In this document: positions 55,638-64,000 of the stretch, in pieces
How positions within the stretch are numbered: position 1 is the first letter of the stretch
How the letters are laid out: every line of letters begins with the position of its first letter
NCBI GenBank assembly: GCA_043228905.1
Contig: JBHGNT010000004.1
Coordinates: 18,972,001-19,036,000, forward strand
DNA from: Azolla caroliniana
Lineage: Eukaryota; Polypodiophyta
DNA length: 64,000 nucleotides
Direction: 5' to 3'
Translations under genes and position numbers: made by a program
Notes under the pieces: model-generated
Told to the model about the DNA's origin: nothing
The model's input: the letters and a program-made list of their open reading frames with translations, nothing else
Databases searched by the model: none

Positions 55638-58544
55638 ATGCACACACTCGAAAAAGGCGCCAGAATGCACAGACAAAAACCATTGCGCGTAGAGACCCTC
55701 TACTTTCGCGAACCCAGGAGCACAGAAGCACCAAGACGTTGCAAGATCATCAGACGAGAACCTTCGCACAGAGAACCCCCGCCTTTTGAACTCTCTCTTT
55801 CTCAACCCCACTCTCATCACCATCCATCCTCGCCACCGCAATCCGACCCCGACACAGAGATGGACCCGCAAACGCTGTCGGAAGCCGCCAAGACATGGCT
55901 GAAGCAACACGGGCTCGAGGGCTTCTTGATGATGATGGAAGTACCGCCACACAAAGAAGCCGACAAAGTGATCAAGGAAATCGATACAGAGGTCATAACG
56001 GCAGAGGCGATTCGAGCGTTAACAGGCCTTCCGGAGGGAGGCATACTCACGATGGACAATCCAACCCCGGAGCAACTCATCAGGTATTTTGGTGAGTACT
56101 CTCTAGCCAGCAAGGGCTACCGGACATAGGGCGGCGGAGATATGTTGTTCCGCGAAATTGCTCGTGTGCTCCATGAATACGGCCACGTGTACCCTAGACC
56201 CCCTGTCATGCCGCAGAACCGGGCAGGGATGATCATCGCCACCTATGAAGGGATCAAGGTGGATTGGCCGGTATTGATCGCAGACGGGTTGTGTGCGGCG
56301 ATCGAGATCGTCAGAGGCAAAGACGGCAAAGAAGGTCGAGACGGACGAAAGATACGGCACGCCGTAACGCAGTGGCTCACCTTGCTGGTGCCACCCGTTC
56401 AGACCGTCCAGCCCAAGAAGCGAGGAAGAGTGCCGGACGGCACCCCAAGGACGGCTTCCAAACGGCAACAGTTGTTGGCCTCTAAGGCCACTAAGGGAAA
56501 GGCGACGGATGCAGAACAGGCGGCAGCAGGAAGCGGCAGCCGGAAGCGCCCAACGGAGGCGCAGGAGGAACCACCGGCACGGCCCGTAAAGGTCACACTC
56601 CGCCGACCGGTGAATCGAGAAGCGGACCCCTTGGAGGCAAAACTCAATGTCGGAGCTTAGGAGGAGGAAATAGAGGAGGAGCCTACGGAGCACCTCCTGC
56701 AACAGTCGTCGGCAAGGACCGTTGAGACAGCCGGGAAACGTTCGGACCCTCAAACGGAGGGAACACCGGATCCCCATACTGAGACTCCCACGCCAAGGAA
56801 GGAACCGGAACCGGTGCATATGGCACCGGAAACAGAAGCCCCGGCACCACCGGCAACACCGGCAAGTCCCATCCCGCCAGAGCCGGAAAGGTCAATGCAG
56901 CCTCCCTCGGTCAGCCAAGAAGAAGCGCAAGGGGAACCAGGACAGTAGGGTGGTCCATGGGCAGAAACGGAACTGCAACTCGGCGCGACCAGGCGGGACC
57001 ACCCCTCTACAAGTGAGCCCATCTGTCAAACCTCCGTGCAAGTACAACAAGGCACTGGTAGCCTGTGGCTTCGGTGGATAGGCGAACAGATAGCCGGAGC
57101 AGTGGGGTATATTGAGGCGGAAGAAAGAGCGCAAAGCGAACGGTTGCTCGTCACAACCGAACAACTAGAGACGGCCCGGTCCAGAATCCGGTGCCTTGAA
57201 AAAGACTTGGATCAGGTCACGACAGAGATGGCCAAAATACGGATCCAATCACCCGTGACTCCCGTAAGTGTACAGAATAAAGAAACGGAACGACCTGTAC
57301 ATAGCAATAAGACCCCGGCAACGGAAACCCTTCCGGCGAGAGATGCGGCGCAAGCTCAGGAGCTTGCGGAATTGAGAGAGGAACTTGCCGCACAAGAAGC
57401 GCTAAGGAGCCATGAATGAGAATTGAAGACGGCGGCCGAAGCCGAATTAAAGAAGACTGCTGAGAACCTCCGTCGGGCAGAGGAGAGCCTCCGGAAAGGC
57501 CATCAAGCATACGACCGGCTAAAGGAGGAGAAAGACAAAGTGCTGCAGGAAAAGGACAAGCTGCGGAAAACGGCGGAAACAAAGATTGAACGGCTAAAGG
57601 AAGAGCTCCGCCAGCAGAAGGACCGCGAGGACCGGGCCCGTCGTCAGATCAACGCACGGCTCAAGCAAAAGACGGATGATTTTGAGCACCTGCACCTGGA
57701 CTACAAACGGCTGGAAACGGAGCATAAAGAACGGATGGCCGAGCTCCAGCAGGCAGTTGATCGGGCCGCGACGGCGATCGCCGACGAACGGGCGGAAAAT
57801 ACAAGACGCTTGGACGAGGCGGAGAAGGTCCGGATGGAGCTCCAGAGGCAGCAGCAGGAAGACAAAGAGAGAGCGTCAACAGTATTGCAGAAATTACAAA
57901 GCACATATCAAAGGCAATTGACGCATTACAAGGCGCAAGCGGAGGACAACGTCAAAATCATCAAACAACTGGAGGAACAGCAAGCGGCGGAAACCAAATC
58001 GCAATTGGGAACGAGCCGGATTCAATCCATCCTCCGGGCATGGCTGAATCAGACAAAACACTTGATTGATGAAAGCTCCGTAAAATGGTGGACAAAGTGG
58101 GCACAAAACGCGGCTGAACTCCAGTTGCTACGGGCGGATGTGGCAAACCGGCGGAAGGAAGGAGATGACTGTTATACGTTGACTTCTGAGGACTTCACCG
58201 CCATACGGGACGAGCTGGCCGACAACTTCCAAGTCCTGGCAGATGAACAGTTGGCGCAGGTCAGGCAGCTCGTAGCCCAGCTGGACGCTCAAATCCAGTT
58301 TCAAAGCTACGAGCGGTCCCGGGTGCGGGAAGAAAAAGCACGGGAAGCGGCAACGGTTAACCTTAGTGATGAGGAACCGTCGCCGGCTGAGGACCAGCCG
58401 GGAACCAGTCAACCGGAGACCACTACGACGCAGGGAGCAACGACGGAGACGTCAGTGTCAGAGCCACAAACGGAGGAGCAGCCGCAGCAACCACCAACGG
58501 ACCCGCCGCAGCAGACAACAACAACAACAACCACTTCCAGATGA
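55638..58544 (+). pseudogene. Extra 3' ORF of the Tat-like element, coiled coil
   Basis: A single frame of about 970 codons with four stops (TAG 56127, TAG 56658, TAG 56946, TGA 57417). The N-part (WLKQHGLEGFLMMMEV, AIRALTGLPEGGILTMDNPT, MPQNRAGMIIATYEGIKVDW) looks like a folded helical domain, vaguely like the 'putative plant transposon protein' domains of Athila-type ORFs. Then a Pro/Glu/Thr-rich linker. The C-terminal ~450 residues (57036-58400) are Arg/Glu/Lys heptad-like coiled coil (LRRAEESLRKGHQAYDRLKE). It ends in a Thr/Gln-rich tail. No signal peptide or membrane segment is seen, so it is not a clear envelope protein. Function unknown. Confidence 0.7.
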
Positions 58545-58650
58545 ACCATTGGAGCCTCTCGAACAAAGCATTCTGGACATTTTGGACGAAGAATAGCAAG
58601 GGTCGGTTGTGGATTCGACGTACAAGATACTGTCCCACGGGCGTGCCATG

Positions 58651-59082
58651 TGTTACCGGCCGGCAAAGGAGTCCAGAGTGGGAAACGGAGAGTTAATTAA
58701 GTAGTAGGAATGTGGTTGTAATTAAGCTATGAGTGTGGACGGACGGACCGGAAACGGTATGCCGTTCCGGATCCGGACCGATCCCAAACAGGTGCGGATG
58801 GCACCGTTTTGTAATACAAACTGGAAACCTATTTAAAGGCCCGGATACAATGTAATAGTTAGCGGTTAATTAATGAAAGCTTAAGCGTTGTTATCTCTCT
58901 GTGTTAATTGCCGTTCTGTCTTAATTGTTATATCTTACGCGTGTTATGAAAGACGATCCTAATAAGTAACTTAATTAAGTCGGATTAAGCGTTGAAGTCT
59001 AATCCGGTTGCCGTAACACCCTTTGGTGAAGTGTCTCCTAGACACCCTGTGTTAGGCCATTGTCCTGCCCGAAGAGTTAACA
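58651..59082 (+). repeat. 3' LTR of the Tat-like element
   Basis: 432 bp, TGTTACCGG...GTTAACA. The 16 bases just before it are CCCACGGGCGTGCCAT plus G; there is no purine tract at the LTR edge. TATA-like TATTTAAA at 58830-58837. Confidence 0.95.
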
Positions 59083-59087
59083 CTAAG
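59083..59087. repeat. Target-site duplication of the Tat-like element, right
   Basis: CTAAG, identical to 49188-49192. Confidence 0.95.
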
Positions 59088-60058
59088 GCAATCACTAGTG
59101 AAGAAACCGCCAAAATTGCCATGCGTGAGGTATTTCGGCATCATGGCCTGCCGGATAGTATCATCAATGACCGTCGACCTCAATTCGTCTCAAAATTCTG
59201 GAAGCATCTCTTCAAAATGCTCTAGGTCACCTGTAACCTCTCCTCTGGCTATCACCCTCAAACAAACAGACAAGCAGAATGAACAAATCAAACGCTGGAA
59301 CAGTATCTTCGATGTTTTCTAAGCTATCAACAAGATGATTGGGCGGATATTCTCCACTTTGCCGAATTTGCTTATAATAACTCTATCCACTCATCGACCA
59401 TTTTATGCCTATACAGACTATCATCCTCGATGGTATGTGTTCGAAACTCCGGAGTTACCCACAAATCCTCGTGTAGAGGATCATTTGGAGTGGCCACGCA
59501 AGATACAGGCAGACCTATCTACCCATTTACATCAAGCTCAACAAACACAAAAGGCTTATGTAGATTGTCATCGGCTTCTATCTTGTTTTGACATTGGAAA
59601 TCGGGTATGGCTATTACGACGACACATCAAGACTACTCGACCATGCAATAAATTTGATTATTGACAATTAGGTCCTTTCCGTATTATTGGAACAGTTGAT
59701 GATGTCACTTTTCTTCTTGATCTACCTCCGCAACTACGGTTACATCCAGTTTTTCATAGTTCTCTTCTCGAACCCTATCAAGACAACACTATTCTGAATC
59801 GCATTATACCACCTCCACCCCCGATCGAGCTTGAAGCAGGACTGGAGTACGAAGTTGATGCCATCCTCGATTCCAAGATTGTTTGCAACAAGCTCTACTA
59901 TTTGGTCGATTGGCTAGGCTATAATCCAAGTGAGCATACTTGGGAACCAGTCGAGAATGTCGCAAATGTTGGAGCTCTTATTGAGGACTTCCATCGAAAA
60001 TATTCCGACAAAACAGGTCCTCCATCTAAGACGCCTCGTAACACTCGTCATCTTGGGA
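59088..60058 (+). pseudogene. Chromovirus integrase C-part and chromodomain
   Basis: Continues the interrupted integrase: SIINDRRPQFVSKFWKHL (second catalytic Asp, SDRG-type reading NDRR), then the NRQAE region of the catalytic Glu and [14 protein letters not shown]-like sequence in shifted frames. Near 59840-60010 is the chromodomain: YEVDAILDSKI, YYLVDWLGYNPSEHTWEPVE, NVGALIEDFHRKY. The aromatic residues of the methyl-lysine cage (Tyr, Trp, Trp) appear kept. Chromodomains steer insertion to methylated histones. Several stops and shifts. Confidence 0.85.
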
Positions 60059-60061
60059 GCC

Positions 60062-60086
60062 GGGGGGGGGGGGGGGGGGGGGGGGG
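60062..60086 (+). promoter_or_regulatory. G-rich polypurine tract of the chromovirus
   Basis: 25 consecutive G, then TAG and the LTR start TGTCATG. The position is that of the plus-strand primer. The length suggests slippage expansion. Confidence 0.75.
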
Positions 60087-60089
60087 TAG

Positions 60090-60403
60090 TGTCATGATAT
60101 AGCATGGTATGGCTTCAAACGGATTTGAACCTATAACCTTGTGTCACATGGGTTGAAGCCCTACCATTAAGCTATATATTGTAATATAAAAAATATTATT
60201 TCCATTTATTATTTCACTTAGGAAATCTATGTATATTCTAGATTTCTCTTGAACATTCTAGAAATGTCAAGAGTACTCCTAAGCATACTATAAAAAGAGG
60301 CACATGGCATTATTGAGAACCAATTCAGTTCAATGCCAGTCTTAAGCCTTCTAGCTATTCTTGTGTATTCTCTTCATATAATATAATATATCGTTTGTTA
60401 TCA

Positions 60404-60475
<72 letters not shown>

Positions 60476-60566
60476 TCTCTCGATAATTCTATACCCTCTT
60501 TTCCTCTTAGTACTAATCCTCATCTCTAGTACTAATTCCCTCTCTGTCTTAGTACTATTCCTAACA
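60090..60566 (+). repeat. 3' LTR of the chromovirus
   Basis: TGTCATGATATAGCATGG ... CTATTCCTAACA. It is longer than the 5' LTR mainly because of a longer (CT)n tract (60409-60473). It carries the antisense tRNA-like segment at 60098-60182. Confidence 0.85.
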
Positions 60567-60599
60567 AACACAGAGACATAGAGTTACATTCCAAACAAC

Positions 60600-61385
60600 A
60601 AGAACATGGATTGAGGTATGGGTAGCTCCCTTCCAATAGAGAGGTTCGATAAGAGCAACTATGCATCTTGGGTATACAAGATGCACCAGTATCTACTCGT
60701 CCATGGATACTGGAGTTATTTGGAAGGAGTGAATGATGTAGCACTAGAGCTGTCGCATAGAGACTTTCCAGTCTGGGAGCAGCCGAGTATTGTACTGCTT
60801 CGTGTCCTGTGTGAGTGACCAGATGCTCAACTACATATAAGATGTGAAGTCGCCAATGGATGCTTGGGGAAACTTGAAGAGAGTATTTGCCACAATCACC
60901 ACAACCCGTAAGTTGCAATTTAGACAAGAGCTCAACAACGTCTGACAGGAGGTATGTCAGTAACTGGCTACACCACAAAGATCAAGGAGATCTGTGGTGC
61001 ACTTGGGTCCATCAATGTTACTGTGGATGAAGATGAGATGGTGCAGATCTGCCTTAGTGGGTTAGCTCAAGATGTTGTACATGGAGGCAGATAGGCCCCG
61101 TGGTCGTGACGAATGAGGCGGATTGGCACGCAATGGAGGCAGCCGACAAGAACAAAACCAGAGGCATAATAGAAATGCTGACAATAGGGGGAGTCAAGAC
61201 AATGCCGAAAGCTGACAAGGGAAGGCTGCAATGAACTGTTGGTATTGTGGCCAGAAGGGCCACAAAGAGAGCAAGTGTTGGAAGAAGTGTGTCGATTCAG
61301 ATCAAGCCAAGGTGACGCAAATAGGCATCAAATATTGCACTATGTCAAAGGTTCAGGGTGAGCCGAAAAGAGCCCAACCGTCATA
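60600..61385 (+). pseudogene. Copia B gag
   Basis: MGSSLPIERFDKSNYASWVY at 60618, then HQYLLVHGYWSYLEGVNDVA, matching copia A gag. After a stop near 60817 the frame shifts through TYIRDVKS-like and TTKIKEICGALGSIN-like segments to the zinc knuckle CWYCGQKGHKESKC near 61235. Broken in at least four places. Confidence 0.85.
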
Positions 61386-61435
61386 ATGAAGACTAAACCC
61401 AACTCGATGGCGATGAACACCTCAAAATAGAAAGA

Positions 61436-62646
61436 GGTATGGTATGTGGACTCCGGCACATCAGACCACATGACAAACCATGAAGAATGGTTCTCCTATC
61501 TTGAGAACCCGAAGCAACGGGGGGTCATCGAAACTTGCAACGATACCCCTCACCCCATCGAACATATCAAGGACATCCTGCTAAGCCATGTCGGCCAAAA
61601 AGGGATTATGAGAAATGTCTTGCATGTGCCGACAATCACCAAGAACTTGGTGTCGATCAGACAAATTGTCGACCAGGGCATTCAAGTTTGGTTTACTCAT
61701 ATTGGGTGCTTCATAGAGGAAGAAGGAAAGATTATTGCGCAGGGGTGCCAAGAAGGGAGGATGTTTATCCTCGACACAAACGACGTAGGCGCCACTACAT
61801 TCGTCAAAGGGCAAAAGGCCAAGTTGAACATTGACTTGTGGCACAAGCGATTCAGCCACATCAACTTCTCGTGGCTTCAAGAGATGTAAATGAAAAACAT
61901 TGTTTTCGCCCTACCGAAATTTAGTGGCCAAAAGGGCCAAGTCTGTGAAGCCTGTCAGTTAGGGAAGCAACACCGATTTCCATTTCCCAATGAGCATAAT
62001 TGGAGCCATAACAAGCTCGATTTGATCCATTCGGATGTGTGGGGACCAGTGCAGAACGTAAGCATCGGTGGGAGTCGTTACTTTGTAACCTTCATTGATG
62101 ACTACACTTGACACACCTTGGCATGCTTGGTCAAGAAGAAAGACAAAGTCTTCTCCTGTTATTGAAGGTGAAGAACCTTTCCGAATGGGAGATAGGCCGG
62201 AAGATCAAGTGCCTCAGGTCCGATGGTGGAAAAGAGTATTTTTTCAACCAGTTCTCAAGCTATCGGCAAAAGGAGGGAATTCGACAGGAGTTCTCTTACA
62301 GATACACACCAGAGCAGAATGGTGTGGCTGAACAGAAGAATCGGCGATAGAGGAAACAACATAGGCAATGCTTGAAGAGAAGCATATGCCGATGTTCTAC
62401 TAGGCCGAAGCAATTCGGACATCCGCATATCTTCAGAATCGGACAACTGCAACTGGAGGAAAAGTGTCGCCACATGAGTTGTACTTCGGGAAGAAGACGA
62501 ACTTGGTACACTTGAGGGTGTTCGACAACATAGTATATCTGCATGTGCTGAATGAGAAGCAGAGGAAGGTAGATGCCAAAGAAGAGAAGTGTATATTGGT
62601 CGGATACTCAGATGAGCAGAAGGGTTATAAGTGTTATAAGCCCTAA
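61436..62646 (+). pseudogene. Copia B protease and integrase
   Basis: Protease VDSGTSDHMTNH, then LSHVGQKGIMRNVLHVPTIT and the zinc site LWHKRFSHINF ... CEACQLGKQH. Core: Asp in LIHSDVWGP, Asp in LRSDGGKEYF, Glu in PEQNGVAEQKN. Stops at 61889 and 62109 and frame changes near 62.16 kb. The C-terminal part MSPHELYFGKKTNLVHLRVF and EEKCILVGYSDEQKGYKCYK follows at 62464-62646. This copy keeps the integrase end that copia A lost. Confidence 0.85.
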
Positions 62647-62699
62647 TCGAAACAGGTCTGAGTTAGTCGCGATGTCATATTTGACGAGTCAGCTTCATG

Positions 62700-63922
62700 G
62701 TACTTGCCTCCATCTCCAACCCCCATCAACTCCGTTCCAAATTCTGAAGATGAGGCTAGTGAGGCCAACTCTCTGAATGAGGGAGATATCAGAACTCTAG
62801 AAGAGAGTCTGATATCATTCCGACTAAGTGGGCCGAATGAGAGACTGAGTCGGAATGACCAATCGGATAATGAGCCGGCAAGCAGTGAAAACTCGGTCGT
62901 GCACTACCGGTGCATCAAATCTTAGTGAATCTGAAGCGGCCATGAACGAAGATGGACCTCTGAAAACGAGGTCTGAATCGGTCAAGAGGGCCGTGAAATC
63001 AGTGACGTAAAAGTTGTGCCGATCAATCCGCCAGAGGAATCTCGTCATTCGGTACAGATACAACGACTATATGGCACATCGTTATGCATATATGGCAAAG
63101 GTGGTGGAAGTGCATGAGCCGGAGAGCTACATAGAGGCGGAAAAGGACGTAAAATGGCATGCTGGCATGGAGGAAGAGATGTGAGCATTAGCGTAAAACG
63201 AGTCATGGGACCTGGTTGACGCCCCCAAAAGTGTGAAGTTGATTGGGTGCAGGTGGGTGTACAAAGTCAAGTACAATGCCGACGGCTCCATCAACCGATA
63301 CAACGCCCGACTGGTGACGAAGGGCTACGCGCAGACACACAGCATCGACTACGATGAGATATTTGCGCCAGTCGCCAAGATGACGACCATCCATGTGTTG
63401 TTGGCTGTAGCAACAATGAAGGGGTGGCATCCACATCAGATGGATGTAAAGAATGTGTTCCCACAAGGAGAGCTTCAGGAACGGGTGTACATGGTACAAC
63501 CCCCCTGATCCGAATTGAACACATCGGTAGTTTGCCGACTGAAGAAGTCCATCTACAGACTTAAGCAAGCCCACATGCATGGAATCAAAGATCATGTAGA
63601 GATTGCGTGGATGGAGTTTGCTCCGTCAAAATCGAACTCTTCATTGTTCATTCGGTGGAGTCAGACCGGACCAATAAGCATTTTGCAATATGTCAATGAT
63701 TTAGTCATTGTCGGTGCCGACTTAGAAGAAATCGGCCAAGTTAAGTCTGAACTTGCCGCATCATTCGACATGAAGGATTTAGGGAACCTTCACTACTTCC
63801 TCGGGATTGAAGTGATCCATACCCCTGAATGCATACCAATCAGCCAACGACATTATGTGTTGAGTATGCTCTTCAAATTCGGAATGACGGACTGCAAATC
63901 CATCACGACTCCTCTAGATTGA
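62700..63922 (+). pseudogene. Copia B reverse transcriptase
   Basis: An acidic Ser-rich linker (62704-62925), then MRLYVEA-type debris, then from 63233 LIGCRWVYKVKYNADGSINR, ARLVTKGYAQTHSIDYDEIF and HPHQMDVKNVFPQGELQERV. After a TGA at 63506 come CRLKKSIYRLKQ and LQYVNDLVIVGADLEEIGQV. The catalytic YVDD reads YVND, so one metal-binding Asp is lost. It continues to KDLGNLHYFLGIEV; a TGA stop at 63920 precedes the window end. Confidence 0.85.
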
Positions 63923-64000
63923 ACCGTGAAACCGAATCAAGAAAGGCATGCAACCCGGCACGGTTCCGACAAATAGTCAGAAGCCTTATCTACCTGACCA

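Larger units (their letters stand above)
49193..59082 (+). mobile_element. Tat/Athila-type Ty3/gypsy element, young
   Basis: 9.9 kb, with LTRs of 434 and 432 bp differing by 7 substitutions and one 2-bp indel. Order: PBS, gag-PR, RT-RNase H, INT, then an extra ORF. The RT spelling VFLDDFAVY and GLKTAPATFQRIIMEIFGEY, and an extra 3' ORF, fit the non-chromovirus (Tat/Athila) branch as I know it. It is GC-richer than its host. It carries stops and two frameshifts despite its youth. Confidence 0.9.
44964..60566 (+). mobile_element. Chromovirus (Ty3/gypsy with chromodomain), split
   Basis: LTRs 44964-45401 and 60090-60566 (about 6% different). Order: gag, CCHC, PR, RT, RNase H, INT, chromodomain, G-rich polypurine tract, LTR. 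The length without the inner insertion and one TSD is about 5.7 kb, usual for chromoviruses. The gag (FNETQSQFKGFLNQVCL) resembles from memory the type found in fungi, animals and early land plants. The inner Tat-like element interrupts integrase at 49193. Confidence 0.9.
44394..64000 (+). mobile_element. Ty1/copia retrotransposon B, incomplete at window end
   Basis: Outermost of three nested elements. The 5' LTR (about 44394-44898) is followed by a PBS and 53 bp of leader. The chromovirus inserts at 44964, and copia gag-pol resumes at 60567-64000. Its gag, PR, INT and RT closely resemble copia A, so A and B are the same family in opposite orientation. The 3' end lies beyond 64000. Many stops and shifts disable it. 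Confidence 0.85.

Overview
The window is land-plant nuclear DNA made up mostly of transposable elements. It holds Ty1/copia, Ty3/gypsy (including a chromodomain-bearing chromovirus), an L1-type LINE, tRNA-derived SINEs and Mutator-type MITEs. There is one long pentatricopeptide-repeat (PPR) gene. I see no bacterial features, rRNA genes or CRISPR arrays. The chromovirus gag, a gypsy lineage I associate with fungi and seed-free plants, and the style of the PPR gene make me lean towards a fern or another seed-free plant. That placement is inference from remembered family resemblance, not a search.

Layout. 1-6.1 kb: AT-rich flank with fossils of a gypsy reverse transcriptase and a receptor-like kinase, then a SINE whose promoter segment is expanded into a 51-bp tandem array. 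6.1-20.7 kb: a minus-strand copia element (TSD ACAAC on both sides). It contains a gag/pol-less LTR element (LARD-like), which itself contains a complete but broken minus-strand gypsy element. 20.9-29.0 kb: PPR debris, a ~330-bp tandem repeat, and a near full-length minus-strand LINE whose ORF2 keeps one frame through several stops. 29.2-32.4 kb: pieces of a split, broken RING-like gene, a satellite built on the palindrome TAGCTAATTAGCTA, and an 871-bp inverted repeat. 33.8-35.4 kb: a LINE fragment and a second SINE copy. 35.6-39.0 kb: the PPR gene, broken by one frameshift. 39.2-43.1 kb: two Mutator-type MITEs (9-bp TSDs), one of them inside a decayed copia.

44.4 kb to the end of the window: three elements nested in one another on the plus strand. 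The outermost is a copia element that runs off the right edge. It is interrupted by a chromovirus (44964-60566), and the chromovirus integrase is split by a younger gypsy element of Tat/Athila type (49193-59082, exact TSD CTAAG). LTR divergence follows the nesting: about 6% for the chromovirus and about 1.6% for the inner element.

Almost every coding region is broken, so none of the autonomous elements looks able to move without help. The inner Tat-like element is the youngest and carries an extra ~970-codon ORF downstream of integrase. The LARD-like element shares its primer-binding site and 3'-edge motif, so this Tat-like lineage is a plausible helper for it. Coordinates of LTRs and TSDs were read by eye. 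All statements about family membership come from motifs and order, not from database comparison.
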